Assembly (NCBI RefSeq): GCF_025938095.1
Contig: NZ_JAPCZF010000011.1
Location: 43,340-107,339, forward strand
Reading direction: 5' to 3'
Source of the DNA: Novosphingobium sp. JCM 18896
Lineage (GTDB): Bacteria > Pseudomonadota > Alphaproteobacteria > Sphingomonadales > Sphingomonadaceae
DNA length: 64,000 bases
In this document: positions 8,107 through 16,988 of the stretch, in pieces
Layout of the letters: each line of letters starts with the position of its first letter
How positions within the stretch are numbered: the first letter of the stretch is position 1
The notes under the pieces: generated by a model
Databases searched by the model: none
Seen by the model: the letters and a program-made list of their open reading frames with translations, nothing else
Told to the model about the DNA's origin: nothing
Made by a program: the position numbers and the translations under genes

Positions 8107-8601
8107 CTATTTGCTGCAAAGATCACCGCAGAGGCGCGTCAGGATTACAGAAAGGTCCTCATCGGCCTGGTTCTCCGCGTCACGGATAGCGGTGAGGGCC
8201 TCTGCAGAGCTACTCATCTTCAGTGTCTTCGCCAAAGCGATAGCCGTCTCGTAGCTGACCCGCTCAGACTGCTTTCCCTTTCGCAGGGCGCCGGCGAGCG
8301 CAATGTCGAGCAGAGGACCGGTTATGATGGTCTTGGCATCATTGTCAGCGTCGTCGAGGATCGCTCGCATCCATATATTGCGAACGCCCTCTGCTTCCGC
8401 GCTCATCTCCCGAGCGATCGAGATTAAAGCTTGCCGCTGATCTTTGCTCCGACTTTCGTCCCGTTCGATGAACTGAACCAATGCGGGATCCCGAGCATGC
8501 TCGCGCACCCGCGGCAGGCGCTCGACTTGTGCCGCCTCAGCGTCCGCGAGATCTTTTATGGCTAGGATCAGCAAGCCCCGCCCATCTCGAACGTCGGTCA
8601 C
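8107..8601 (-). CDS. Ferritin-like DUF892 (YciE/YciF-type) protein
   Basis: 164 residues, all helical. It opens LLILAIKDLADAEAAQVERLPRV, the typical first helix of DUF892, where the Asp/Glu residues line a putative di-metal site. Further Glu/His-bearing helices follow (FIERDESRSKDQRQAL, KQSERVSYETAIALAKTL). Family members are induced by stress in many bacteria, and metal binding is assumed from the fold. The start is GTG with a weak ribosome site. It stands upstream of hsp20 on the opposite strand, which fits a stress-gene block. Confidence 0.75.
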   Translation of the reverse strand: MTDVRDGRGLLILAIKDLADAEAAQVERLPRVREHARDPALVQFIERDESRSKDQRQALISIAREMSAEAEGVRNIWMRAILDDADNDAKTIITGPLLDIALAGALRKGKQSERVSYETAIALAKTLKMSSSAEALTAIRDAENQADEDLSVILTRLCGDLCSK

Positions 8602-8866
8602 TCTGTTTCACCCATTGCCTGTGCGACGAGTGCTAACGCCTGGCAGGACCTGGAGTTTCCGTGTCGCTGGCGCTCGAATTGGGAGCGCGCCTACCGATTG
8701 GGATTTGGGAGCACGGCGCTCACAAAGCACATTCTGACGCACGAGATCGGCCTTTGGCGAGCAGGTGAACTGAGGAGGAGATTTCCGATCGAATGAAGTC
8801 CGATGAGAGCCGCCAGCGGCAATGCGGTCGGCCGGCAATTTTTTGCTGATGGACTGCATCGCGGAT

Positions 8867-8896
8867 CTTGAAAGTCACCTCATCAAAATTAGCTAT
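8867..8896 (+). promoter_or_regulatory. Candidate RpoH (heat-shock) promoter for hsp20
   Basis: CTTGAAA (8867-8873) matches the RpoH -35 element. CTAT at 8893-8896 could be part of an alphaproteobacterial RpoH -10, with slightly long spacing. About 100 bases separate it from the hsp20 start. The call rests on the -35 and the gene context. Confidence 0.35.
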
Positions 8897-8998
8897 CGGC
8901 TGCCGGATGCCTCGTTCGGGTCCGGTGGACATGGAGGGCACCGGCTCTGTGTTCCGGTGCATCTCACGTCCGAATTGCTTCAAGCGGAGGATTTGGAA

Positions 8999-9475
8999 AT
9001 GAGAACGAACTTTGACTTTGCCCCCTACCGGCGTTCCACGGTGGGTTTCGACCGCCTTTTCGACCTTCTCGAGACGGGCTCACGCGCCGACACGGTCGAG
9101 GGCTATCCGCCCTTTGATATCGTCAAGGACGGCGAGGACACCTATCGGATCACCCTCGCGGTCGCTGGGTTCCGGCCCGATGAGATCGAGATCGTTGCTC
9201 AGCAGAACCTGCTCACGGTCGCGGGCAAGCGCTCGGAGGCAGAACCTGAGGGCGATTACCTTCACCGCGGTATCGCGACGCGCGACTTCGAGCGCCGCTT
9301 CCAGCTTGCCGATTTCATCGAGGCCGGAGCGGCGAGCTTTGAGCACGGGTTGCTCACGATCGCTCTCAAACGTGTCGTGCCCGAGGCGATGAAGCCGCGG
9401 CGCATCGAGATTGGCGGCCGACCGGCCAATGATCGTATCGAGGGTCCTAAGGACAAGGCGCGCGACGCGGCCTGA
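8999..9475 (+). CDS. Small heat-shock protein Hsp20 (IbpA-like)
   Basis: 158 residues. Its alpha-crystallin domain spans about residues 38-135: FDIVKDGEDTYRITLAVAGF, then EIEIVAQQNLLTVAGKR, then the HRGIATRDFERRFQLADFI strand and FEHGLLTIALKR. The N-terminal YRRSTVGFDRLFDLL is the IbpA/HspB class opening. The protein holds unfolded clients in oligomers for refolding by other chaperones. GCGGAGG lies eight bases before the ATG at 8999; the longer open frame upstream is not conserved. A small gene pair follows and htpG converges. Confidence 0.94.
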   Translation: MRTNFDFAPYRRSTVGFDRLFDLLETGSRADTVEGYPPFDIVKDGEDTYRITLAVAGFRPDEIEIVAQQNLLTVAGKRSEAEPEGDYLHRGIATRDFERRFQLADFIEAGAASFEHGLLTIALKRVVPEAMKPRRIEIGGRPANDRIEGPKDKARDAA

Positions 9476-9599
9476 TCCCAAAAAACCATGGCTTGCCGAT
9501 CTCGCTTCCGGCGGACCGGCAAGCCTATCCGCGGTCGCACCCTTGCGGCCGACCAATCGCAATCAGGAAGAGGAAATGCAAGAAAGGAGGCATGCTTCC

Positions 9600-9812
9600 A
9601 TGACCCTCTCCCATTTCAACAGTCCCTTCGACGTCGTCCGCCATCCACAGCTCGAGCCTGAGGTCAAGCGAGCGATCCTTGCGTCCTGGGCATCGGATGC
9701 GAACGCGGTCGAGAGTCGCCCCGACCTTCGCCAACCGCCAGAGGCCTCGCGCCCGCTACGGCTCAGCGATGTCATGGATGCTCTGCGCAATCTCGACAGC
9801 GGGACGGGCTGA
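9600..9812 (+). CDS. Small chaperone-linked protein (paralogue of the gene at 42697-42933)
   Basis: 70 residues. The core FDVVRHPQLEPEVKRAILASWASD is closely matched by the protein encoded beside groESL at 42697-42933 (LEPEVxRAILASWA in both). The rest is Pro/Arg-rich with a C-terminal helix DVMDALRNLD. AAGGAGG lies nine bases before the ATG at 9600; an upstream ATG at 9576 also has a ribosome site. It follows hsp20 by 124 bases and is nearly fused to the next gene (two bases apart). Function is unknown to me. Confidence 0.75.
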   Translation: MTLSHFNSPFDVVRHPQLEPEVKRAILASWASDANAVESRPDLRQPPEASRPLRLSDVMDALRNLDSGTG

Positions 9813-9814
9813 CG

Positions 9815-10000
9815 ATGCCGGACGCGTTCCTGGGATATTTGCGGCAGGAGCTTTCGCGTCTCACGGCCGAACTCGATCGCGCGAGATCCGACAGCGCGCC
9901 TCGCGATGAGGTGGCCCGGATTGAGAGGCTTTGCCTCCTCGTCGGGGATCAGATCGAGCAATGGTCTCGCGACCTGTTAGCCGATTGCACGGCGACCTGA
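9815..10000 (+). CDS. Small helical hypothetical protein
   Basis: 61 residues, predicted as two helices (LGYLRQELSRLTAELDRARSD and VARIERLCLLVGDQIEQWSRDLL). Its ATG follows the preceding stop after two bases, so the two small genes are certainly one transcriptional unit. Its size and helical-hairpin look recall YdcH/DUF465-like proteins, but motif support is weak. It may belong to the hsp20 transcript. Confidence 0.6.
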   Translation: MPDAFLGYLRQELSRLTAELDRARSDSAPRDEVARIERLCLLVGDQIEQWSRDLLADCTAT

Positions 10001-10017
10001 GGCGGTCGCTAGACGGG

Positions 10018-10049
10018 GGGGCTGGCGGGTGATCAATGCTGCCAGCCCC
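10018..10049. terminator. Hairpin between the convergent small-gene and htpG units
   Basis: GGGGCTGGC (10018-10026) and GCCAGCCCC (10041-10049) form a perfect nine-base stem. It sits between two converging transcripts, so it could end both. No T tract is present on either strand. Confidence 0.5.
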
Positions 10050-10056
10050 AAACCGC

Positions 10057-11943
10057 TTACCCGCTGATGCCACGCAGAAGAATGCGGCCAAGCCGTGCCG
10101 AGAAGGCGCGTGGGTCGACCGGGAGTTCGCCGTCCGCGACGCGGGCCTCATCAAACAGAAGGTGGGCAGCGTCCTCGCGCAAGTCCTTGTCGCTTTCCGC
10201 TAGCGCGCTGAGACGCGTCACGAGTTCGTGGCGCGGATTGATCTCAAGCACGGGTTTGCTCGCCTGACCGAGCTGGCCCGCATTGGCGAGCAACCGCTCG
10301 AGCTGGCGGTCCAGACCGGTGTCGGGCGCGACGAGACAGACGGCGCTTTCAGTCAGACGCTCCGATGCGCGGACGTCGGAGACGGCGTCGCCGAGCGCCT
10401 CTTTTACGAAGTCGATGAACGAGGCGACTTCGCTCGAGGTTTCGTCGGAAGCCTGTTCGCCCTCCGGCAGCGGGATGAGACTGAGGTCGGATAGGCCCTG
10501 GGTCACCGACTTGAAGGGCTTGCCTTCGTAGTCCACGCCCGAAGAGGCCCAGAAGCTGTCGACCTGATCGGCCAGCAGGAGCACCTCAATGCCGCGCGCG
10601 CGGAAGCCTTCAAGTTGCGGGGAGGAGGCCAGGCGATCGAGATCGGCACCCACCGCATAATAGATCGCGGTCTGGTTTTCCTTGAGCCCGGCCACATAGT
10701 CCTTGAGCGAGCGCCAATCGCTCCCCGCGGTCGACCTGAAGCGTGCGAGACCGAGCAGAGTCTCACGGCGTGCGTAATCTTCGTAAATCCCTTCCTTCAG
10801 AACGGCCCCGAAGCTCTCCCAGATCTTGAGATAGCGTTCGGTGTCGTTTTGGGCGAGCTTTTCGAATTCGCTCAGGATTCTGTTCGTCACGCCTTTTTGA
10901 ATGGCCGCGAGTACCGGGCTTTCCTGGATCATCTCGCGCGATACGTTGAGCGGCAGATCCTGGGAATCGACGAGCCCGCGCACGAACCGCAGATAGCGGG
11001 GCAGTATTTGTGCCTCGCCTGTGATGAAGACACGGCGAACATAGAGTTTCATACGCCCGGCGCGGTCAGGGTCGAAAAGGTCGAAAGGCTTGGACTCGGG
11101 TACGAAGGCCAGGACGTTGTATTCGTGAGTGCCTTCAGCGCGGTAATGCAGGATCAGCGCCGGCGCATCGAACTGTCCGGCATTTGTACGATAGAAGTCG
11201 GCGTATTCCTCTTCGCTGATCTCGGACTTGGAGCGGGTCCAGAGGGCCGCGCCGTCGGCGATCTGATCGGGCTCGGCATCGCCCTTCTCGCGCAGGAAAA
11301 TGGGTACGGGGACATGGCCTGATTGCGCCTTGATCTTGTGCTCAACAGTGAGGCGCTGGGCGTAGTCGGCAGCATCTTCCTTGAGATGGAGCAAGACCCG
11401 TGTTCCGCGCACCGGCGCCGCATCTGGCTCGGCCTCACTGATCGTATAAGTGCCAAGGCCATCAGACGACCACATGGCCGAACTCTCGGTACCGGCGCGG
11501 CGGGACGTTACGTCGACCTTATCGGCGACCATGAACGCGGAATAGAAACCGACCCCAAATTGCCCGATGAGCTGGCTCCCCTCGCGGTCCTTTCCGGCCG
11601 CGATCTGATCCATGAACGCCTTGGTGCCCGATCGCGCGATCGTACCGAGAGCCTCGCTCATCTCTTCCACGCTCATTCCGATGCCGTTGTCCTCGATCGT
11701 TAGCTGCCGCTGGTCCGGATCGAGCGTGACGGTGATGCGCGGCTGCGGATCGTCGCCGAACAGTTCAGGCTTGGCGATTGCCTCGTAGCGCAGCTTCTCG
11801 CAGGCGTCGGCCGCGTTCGAGACGAGCTCGCGAAGGAAGACGTCTTTGTCCGAATAGACCGAGTGCACCATGAGGTGGAGCAGCTTGGAGACATCGGCTT
11901 CGAAGGAACGGGTTTCGGGCGCGGCATCGCTCATCGTCGTCAT
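10057..11943 (-). CDS. htpG: Molecular chaperone HtpG (Hsp90)
   Basis: 628 residues, the normal family size. ATP-site motifs are all present: ELVSNAADACEKLR, DNGIGM, GTIARSGTKAF and GQFGVGFYSAFMVAD. The middle-domain Arg lies in LNVSREMIQESP. HtpG is a dimeric cytoplasmic ATPase that remodels client proteins. AGGAGAG before the ATG at 11943 sets the start; the extra upstream residues in the open frame are not conserved. A good RpoH-like promoter lies just upstream. The gene converges with hsp20 and its satellites. Confidence 0.97.
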   Translation of the reverse strand: MTTMSDAAPETRSFEADVSKLLHLMVHSVYSDKDVFLRELVSNAADACEKLRYEAIAKPELFGDDPQPRITVTLDPDQRQLTIEDNGIGMSVEEMSEALGTIARSGTKAFMDQIAAGKDREGSQLIGQFGVGFYSAFMVADKVDVTSRRAGTESSAMWSSDGLGTYTISEAEPDAAPVRGTRVLLHLKEDAADYAQRLTVEHKIKAQSGHVPVPIFLREKGDAEPDQIADGAALWTRSKSEISEEEYADFYRTNAGQFDAPALILHYRAEGTHEYNVLAFVPESKPFDLFDPDRAGRMKLYVRRVFITGEAQILPRYLRFVRGLVDSQDLPLNVSREMIQESPVLAAIQKGVTNRILSEFEKLAQNDTERYLKIWESFGAVLKEGIYEDYARRETLLGLARFRSTAGSDWRSLKDYVAGLKENQTAIYYAVGADLDRLASSPQLEGFRARGIEVLLLADQVDSFWASSGVDYEGKPFKSVTQGLSDLSLIPLPEGEQASDETSSEVASFIDFVKEALGDAVSDVRASERLTESAVCLVAPDTGLDRQLERLLANAGQLGQASKPVLEINPRHELVTRLSALAESDKDLREDAAHLLFDEARVADGELPVDPRAFSARLGRILLRGISG

Positions 11944-11973
11944 AGGTAATCGCTCTCCTGTGGTTCGCGCGCG

Positions 11974-12003
11974 CATTTGGTTGGCGCCGTTTCCCATTTC
12001 AAG
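11974..12003 (-). promoter_or_regulatory. Candidate RpoH promoter of htpG
   Basis: Reading the minus strand, CTTGAAA (12003-11997) is followed after about 17 bases by CCAAATG (to 11974). This is close to the alphaproteobacterial RpoH pattern CTTGAA-N17-CCATAT. It ends 31 bases before the htpG start. Confidence 0.55.
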
Positions 12004-12324
12004 GTTGGGTGCAGCGCGATGTCATCCGAAGGTGGACCTTCTCAGGTCGCGTCGGGAATTCGGTCAAACGGCATGGCTCTGGACTGCCGTTCCCCGATAA
12101 CGGGGAAGATCGCATGGATGAATGCTCAGGAATGGAATTTGTGGGGGTGATAGGGTCAGTTTTCGCGAACGATGCCGCCGTATGGAGCGAACGAGCGTCG
12201 CCTGCCGAGCGGCCGCGCGGTAATAAGGGAATGGGACAGACTTGCGGGGTTCCCTGGTGGCCGTTCCACCGATCATTGCGGTATGCACCGCAGACTGGAA
12301 CGGCTCGCAAATTCCCACAAGAAA

Positions 12325-12348
12325 GGCCTCTTCCTTGCGGAAGAGGCC
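12325..12348 (-). terminator. Rho-independent terminator of the outer-membrane protein gene
   Basis: A perfect ten-base stem GGCCTCTTCC (12325-12334) / GGAAGAGGCC (12339-12348) with a four-base loop. On the minus strand it is followed by TTTCTT. It lies 56 bases after the stop of the gene at 12404-12865. Confidence 0.85.
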
Positions 12349-12403
12349 CGTCCCGTCTGGAGCGTTCCCCCCGGACGCTCCATCGATACTCGAACGTGAA
12401 GTA

Positions 12404-12865
12404 TCAGAACTTCACGCCGAGACCGGCGACGACGGCATCAGGATCGCTGAAGCCGTTGCCGACGAAGAAGTGACGATATTCTACCTTGCCATAGAGGCTC
12501 TGGCCGAAGCTGTGTTGGTAGCCGGCACCCAGGCTGACCGAATCCTCGCACAGGCGGCAGGGCTTCGTATTGTAGCTCGATGCGACATAGACCTTGCCGG
12601 CCTCGCCGACCCTGGCGCCGAGGCGGCCACCGAAGCCGAAGGCAACGCGCGTGTTGTCCGTCAGGATCTTGTCGGCCGAGGCCTCGACGCCGAAGAAGGT
12701 GCTGCCACCCAGATCCCAGTCGTAGCCCGCAGCGATGCCAGCGATGGCTTCTTCGTCACCCTGGTCCCAGATGATGCCGCCACGGGCCTCGACACGCGCC
12801 TCGTTGGCGAGAGCGGGCGAAGCCACGGCAAGCGAAGCGAGCAGCGAAAGAACAGCAGTACGCAT
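12404..12865 (-). CDS. Small outer-membrane beta-barrel protein
   Basis: 153 residues. A signal peptide (MRTAVLSLLASLAVASPALA, cut before NEARVEAR) leads to alternating beta strands with aromatic belts, such as IAGIAAGYDWDLGG, VAFGFGGRLGARVG and LYGKVEYRHFFV. The chain ends in VVAGLGVKF with the C-terminal Phe needed for outer-membrane assembly. It fits the eight-stranded OmpA/OmpX-like barrel size. A Cys pair in KPCRLCEDS is unusual and may form a loop disulphide. AGGAG is well spaced before the ATG at 12865. A strong terminator follows. Confidence 0.85.
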   Translation of the reverse strand: MRTAVLSLLASLAVASPALANEARVEARGGIIWDQGDEEAIAGIAAGYDWDLGGSTFFGVEASADKILTDNTRVAFGFGGRLGARVGEAGKVYVASSYNTKPCRLCEDSVSLGAGYQHSFGQSLYGKVEYRHFFVGNGFSDPDAVVAGLGVKF

Positions 12866-13456
12866 TACATAAACTCCTGAAAACGTGCCCCTTCTTCGTA
12901 GCGGGGGCGGCTGCCGGCTAGGCGGCCATGTTTCCTGGGGCAACAGGGCGCTGCTCGTCTCCTCAAAATTTGAGGATGAATGTTGCGGTGCGGCAACAGT
13001 AACCGATCGGCGTCCCGTGTCGGTCGTTAAGCACAGACGTCCGAATTATCGTATGGAGCGGGGGGGCGAGCCATGTTTCAGACGCAGGTCTGCGCGAGTG
13101 GATTAAGAAAACCGCATCTCAAGCGAGAAATCTGTCGATGACATTGCCGGGGTCTCAGGGCTCTACCAATCTGACCTGGCTGGCTCGTCGTTAGAGCTAA
13201 GCTCTATTTGAAAAAGAGGCCCGGCCAAGAGACCGAGCCACATTAGTTATGGGAGATGATGCCTGAATGGCGATGGCCCTTTCTCACCTAGGTTAGCTTT
13301 TTGCAAGTGCGAAAATCGATGGGCGACGTCATGCGCCTCGATGGGGGGTGGAACCTGTCGCAGTCGAACGATCCATCAAACTCAGCTGCCGAAGCGCACT
13401 CTTTCGTCGGGCTCGGCCGCTTCCAGTCGTGTGGATCGAGGCTTGAGTGACATCCT
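12866..13456. other. Intergenic stretch of about 590 bases with one CCTAGG box
   Basis: No protein-coding frame is convincing. It holds the upstream region of the outer-membrane gene and the palindrome at 13283-13296 described separately. Nothing else was recognised. Confidence 0.4.
13283..13296. promoter_or_regulatory. Near-perfect copy of the MarR-linked palindrome
   Basis: CTCACCTAGGTTAG differs by one base from the perfect palindrome CTAACCTAGGTTAG found upstream of the MarR gene (41838-41851). It could be a second operator of that regulator. Confidence 0.4.
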
Positions 13457-13753
13457 ATGGGGAATTTTGAGCTTGGGCTCGCGCTAGACGAATTCCGCAC
13501 CTATCTTGAAGCCATGACCGAAGCGCAGAAGGAATTGATCGGGATATTTCAGGTCGTCGGGCTCACCGGCATAGGTCCTGCTCGCCTTTCGATGCTTATG
13601 CGCGCTGGGCTGTTTCCGCCGCGTCGGGAAGGCTCGCGAGGACGGTGGAGCAGGGCGGAGGTTGAAAGTTGGGTTAGCAGCCATGATCCGCAGGACGAAG
13701 GTGCCAGCCGCCAGCGGAAAGCGGTTCGATCTGGGAAACGATCGAAAGCTTAG
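13457..13753 (+). CDS. Putative AlpA-like DNA-binding protein
   Basis: 98 residues. The segment GIGPARLSMLMRAGLFPPRREGSRGRWSRAEVESWV, split over residues 38-73, has the layout of AlpA/excisionase-type winged helices: helix-turn-helix, then a Phe-Pro turn, a Trp strand and an EVE-W helix. A basic Lys/Arg-rich tail follows. Such proteins regulate phage or island genes, yet no integrase is visible here. The ribosome site is poor. The assignment is by pattern and tentative. Confidence 0.5.
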   Translation: MGNFELGLALDEFRTYLEAMTEAQKELIGIFQVVGLTGIGPARLSMLMRAGLFPPRREGSRGRWSRAEVESWVSSHDPQDEGASRQRKAVRSGKRSKA

Positions 13754-13895
13754 ATCTGAATCCGTCGAGTGCAGGATGCCCTTGGTTCCCCGCAGTGTCG
13801 CTGCCACCCTTTTACAGCGACCGCGAGGGGTTCGCCGAGGGCGTGCTCAGGGTAAGTAAACTTAGACTTCATCGTTCGCGCCTACGCGCTTTTGC

Positions 13896-14099
13896 ATGCA
13901 CTTCGATCCTCGCCGGAAATGGGTCATATTCCGTGAGTCTCAGCTGGCCTGGGCCGACGACATCATCGTTGGTTTCCAGGTGATCGTCGGGCAGGGCTAC
14001 GAGCTGAATTTCATCGATGGTAACGAGCTGACCTCGGAAGATCAGCTGGAGATAGCGGCCGAAGTGGTCCAGGCGATAAAGCTTGGATCACTTCATTAG
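13896..14099 (+). CDS. Small hypothetical protein
   Basis: 67 residues starting MHFDPRRKWVIFRESQ and ending in an acidic helix DQLEIAAEVVQAIKLG. The composition is protein-like, with alternating hydrophobics (IIVGFQVIVGQGYELNFI). No ribosome site stands out and no family is recognised. It lies between two co-directional genes and may be a real short gene. Confidence 0.4.
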   Translation: MHFDPRRKWVIFRESQLAWADDIIVGFQVIVGQGYELNFIDGNELTSEDQLEIAAEVVQAIKLGSLH

Positions 14100-14428
14100 A
14101 AAGCGGTTCCCAACACGGTAGCCATTCGCCGCGCGTGCTTTCGATGGGTTTGAAGCTGGTTGGCGAGCGCCGACGAACCGGCCTTTCACCGTCCAGATCG
14201 TCCGCCCTGATAGCTGTCGACCTTTTCGGGTATATCGCTGGCTCGCGTTCATGCTCGATGGAATTTATTGCGTAGCATTCCTCGCACCTTAGATATCCGC
14301 ACTCGCCGAGAGCTGATCCGAGTTGGAACGATAGATCATCGCCCTGCATTAACTAATATCGCCGGACAATATCCTCGGTCTGTCGGCGGCTGAGAGACTA
14401 CCGTGCTCCCGACCCGCAGGGAGCCGAT
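14100..14428. other. Intergenic stretch, no gene seen
   Basis: About 330 bases before the Crp/Fnr gene. No convincing frame, hairpin or promoter was recognised. Confidence 0.35.
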
Positions 14429-15184
14429 ATGTCCAATTCTCTTGCGACCAGTCACTGTCTCAGTCCACCGCTGGCAAAATTGGAGCGCCGAGGGCGATTT
14501 TCATCCGAGGCCCGCAAAGCGTTTCTCGCAATGCCTTATCAAAGACAAGCGATCGAGACCCGTACCGACATCGTCCGGGAAGGCGAAAGGACAAGAGGTT
14601 GCAGCTTCATCGAGAGCGGCACGGTCAGTCGCTCCAAGCTCTTGCCGAGCGGCGGGCGACAGATCGTGTCTTTCCATATCGCGGGAGATCTCGTCGATCT
14701 GCAATCGGCGCTTCTGATCGTGGCCGATCACACGCTGCGCACCCATGAACCGTCATTCGTGGTGAAGGTCAGTGAGCGTGCCATCCTGAAAGTCGCGGAA
14801 GACTTTCCGGAAATTGGTCGATCATTCTGGTTCGACACTATGGTTGACGCCTCGATATTCCGCGAGTGGAGCCTCAACCTTGGTCGGCGAAGCGCTCGTG
14901 AGCGGACCGGTCATCTTCTGTTGGAACTAGGCTACAAATCCGAAGCAGCCGGGCTCAGTCCCCGTAGCGAATATCGACTGCCGATGACACAACTTGATCT
15001 GGCGGACGCCCTTGGTCTCACGGTGGTACACGTATGTCGGAGCCTGAAATGGCTGCGAGAAATGGGCTTACTGCATCTCGACAGAACCCGTGTCGTCATA
15101 CCGGACTGGGACGCCTTGGCGCACTTCGCCCAGTTTCAGCCGCTCTATCTCCATCCAGAGGGGCCTCGAGCTCTCGCAAGCTGA
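14429..15184 (+). CDS. Crp/Fnr family transcription regulator
   Basis: 251 residues. A cyclic-nucleotide-binding-type beta roll (ETRTDIVREGERTRGCSFIESGTVSRSKLLPSGGRQIVSF, in parts) is followed by the dimer helix. The winged helix-turn-helix is LPMTQLDLADALGLTVVHVCRSLKWLREMG. No Cys cluster for an iron-sulphur centre is seen, so it is not a classic oxygen-sensing Fnr. AGGGAG precedes the ATG. Many sphingomonad relatives are found near stress and light-response genes. The ligand and targets cannot be read from the sequence. Confidence 0.88.
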   Translation: MSNSLATSHCLSPPLAKLERRGRFSSEARKAFLAMPYQRQAIETRTDIVREGERTRGCSFIESGTVSRSKLLPSGGRQIVSFHIAGDLVDLQSALLIVADHTLRTHEPSFVVKVSERAILKVAEDFPEIGRSFWFDTMVDASIFREWSLNLGRRSARERTGHLLLELGYKSEAAGLSPRSEYRLPMTQLDLADALGLTVVHVCRSLKWLREMGLLHLDRTRVVIPDWDALAHFAQFQPLYLHPEGPRALAS

Positions 15185-15360
15185 CGAACCATCTCAGCGA
15201 TGAGTACCGCCGCCCGGGGTGAGCGCTCAGAGCCAACAGGCGCAGCATGTGCAATTATATCGACGAGGCGAGCTGGCAGATAACCTAGGGCAAAACGCCG
15301 CCAATGTGAATGTGCTTCAAAAGGTTCGTTGGTCTCGCACTTGGAAAGGAGGACCTCGCG

Positions 15361-15513
15361 ATGGACAAGTGGATCATCGAGGCGGACATCTACCGGCTTC
15401 AACGCTCCTTGTCGGACTCGCCGGCGGCCGCTCAGAAAGCCGTGCTTGAGGGGTTGCTGAAACGAAAGCGCGATCGGCTCGCTCAATTTCATGATCCGCA
15501 CACCGGGCATTGA
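15361..15513 (+). CDS. Small helical protein of 50 residues
   Basis: AAAGGAGG stands nine bases before the ATG, one of the best ribosome sites in the window. The product begins MDKWIIEADIYRLQRSL and is one or two amphipathic helices ending in RKRDRLAQFHD. It lies 176 bases after the Crp/Fnr gene. No family is recognised. The strong ribosome site argues for a real gene despite its size. Confidence 0.6.
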   Translation: MDKWIIEADIYRLQRSLSDSPAAAQKAVLEGLLKRKRDRLAQFHDPHTGH

Positions 15514-15563
15514 TGGTGACGAGCTATCCGCTGCATTTCGTCCTCAGCTAGGCGTTGGACCCC

Positions 15564-15779
15564 ATGCCGCTATTCAGGCTCATTTCAGCTCATCATCCCG
15601 AGGCGTTCGCCGTCGAGTTCTATGACGTCGATGCCGGTGGCGCAATCGATGCCGCCCTCAGAGCACAAATGATCGAGGCAGACCTCTGGCAAGAAAATCG
15701 GTACCTGTTCACTTTGCGCCAGCGGAGGTCCGATCCAAGTTTCTGGACAATTTTTCGTAGAGCGCGGACGCGACACTAA
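15564..15779 (+). CDS. Small hypothetical protein
   Basis: 71 residues from the ATG at 15564: a mixed alpha/beta-like stretch FRLISAHHPEAFAVEFYDVD, a helix ALRAQMIEADLWQE, then a basic C-terminus. It follows the 50-residue gene by 50 bases on the same strand. No family or strong ribosome site was seen, so support is moderate. Confidence 0.4.
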   Translation: MPLFRLISAHHPEAFAVEFYDVDAGGAIDAALRAQMIEADLWQENRYLFTLRQRRSDPSFWTIFRRARTRH

Positions 15780-16167
15780 TCCCAAGCCCCACAGCGAATG
15801 AGGTACGGCGAAATCGCACCGTTCCCGGGAGGAATGTCGGGGCGAACTTCGATACTCGCCGAAAATAGCCGACGGTGTGGAGGGGCGTCTTGGGGTCCTT
15901 CAAATCGGTCACTCGTGCAGACGGCTTGATCCAGCCAGCATCGTTTGGTGGGAGCAGTGCGCTTCGATTCAGAGCTTTGCATTGCAACAGGCGTCGAACC
16001 GGGGGCTCCCTATAGGCGTGCAATTAGCGCACCCCCTTCGGGTTGTCTGGCAGTTGTCCCATTAGTCTAGAGGAGGAACCCACGGCCGGTGCTGCTCGAC
16101 GCAGCTCCTCGAACGGTCCGATCGGGCAGCGTTCGCTGTTAGAATTCACGATTTTCGAGGAAAGCGA
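15780..16167. other. Intergenic stretch between convergent genes, no gene seen
   Basis: About 390 bases. Open frames on both strands lack family likeness and ribosome sites. No strong hairpin was recognised. Confidence 0.35.
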
Positions 16168-16329
16168 TCAGATCGGATGACCGAGATCCTGGCCGGAATT
16201 TGCGAGCCGATCGTACCTTTCCGCCATATAGGCATATTCTTTAGTGGCCCGGGGGTCTCCGGCTTTCCGAGCGCGTGCCAACCATTCGTCGCGCCGACTA
16301 ATGTAGTAAGCTCTGTCTTCCGGGGTCAT
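16168..16329 (-). CDS. Small helical hypothetical protein
   Basis: 53 residues from the ATG at 16329 (MTPEDRAYYISRRDEWLARARKAG, in two parts), followed by helix EYAYMAERYDRLA. This pattern, with an aromatic-rich first helix and an AERYxxLA second helix, recurs in short proteins of sphingomonads. An upstream start at 16398 is possible. No function is known. Confidence 0.55.
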   Translation of the reverse strand: MTPEDRAYYISRRDEWLARARKAGDPRATKEYAYMAERYDRLANSGQDLGHPI

Positions 16330-16629
16330 CACGTGCTTGTTCCCATCCTTTCGTGATGCCGATAAGTCTGCCGCACGGGAAAGCACCTGCATTAACACTG
16401 GTTAAGTTGGACAAGTGTTTTTGCGAAAGATGATACTAATCGATCTCAACCGCAGCGTCTAAGAGTCGGCTATCGTGCCCGCCTGCGCCGGAAAGTCCTC
16501 GACTTCCCTCGCGAGGAAAGGCTGCGGTCATAATCTTACGGTGCGAGCGCTGGCCTTTTCGCCTGGGAGGCCGCTTAAGACCCGCCCTTTTGCAGGTATA
16601 GGTGAGGTGCAATTCTGGCCACGAGATCA
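16330..16629. other. Intergenic stretch, no gene seen
   Basis: About 300 bases between two minus-strand small genes. No convincing frame or structured element was recognised. Confidence 0.35.
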
Positions 16630-16944
16630 TCACCCCGGCTTTCGACCCGGTGAGCCGGCGCCGCCATGAGTGCCGGGCCGGGCTATCTCTCTTTTGAGAT
16701 CTTCCCTTCCATTCGGATCGGCTGCGTTTTGATCGTCAGCAGGTTCGGATGACGAGGCTTCATGAGCATTGTCCCATGTCGCATCCTTCCTCGAACTCCC
16801 TGGCCTTTGCGTCGCGCTTTGCTCATCTGCCGAACGCCCTGCGCCTGGATTAAGATCCTCCGGCGCCTGAGCATCGACTCCCTCAGACGTGCTCCGCGTT
16901 AGGGCGGAGTGGGGCGGGGCAGAATGTCGTGACGCGCTGGGCAT
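16630..16944 (-). CDS. Disordered hydrophilic small protein
   Basis: 104 residues, rich in Ser, Pro, Asp, Glu, Gly and Asn and almost free of large hydrophobics. It should be intrinsically disordered. AGGATCG upstream of the ATG at 16944 serves as ribosome site. It is the second of two tandem genes of like composition (the other at 16989-17285), 44 bases apart. Such proteins resemble hydrophilin-type stress proteins by composition only. Confidence 0.5.
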   Translation of the reverse strand: MPSASRHSAPPHSALTRSTSEGVDAQAPEDLNPGAGRSADEQSATQRPGSSRKDATWDNAHEASSSEPADDQNAADPNGREDLKREIARPGTHGGAGSPGRKPG

Positions 16945-16988
16945 TTTATACGATCCTGTTCGTTTTGGCTGAGTTGGGTTGCGGCAAA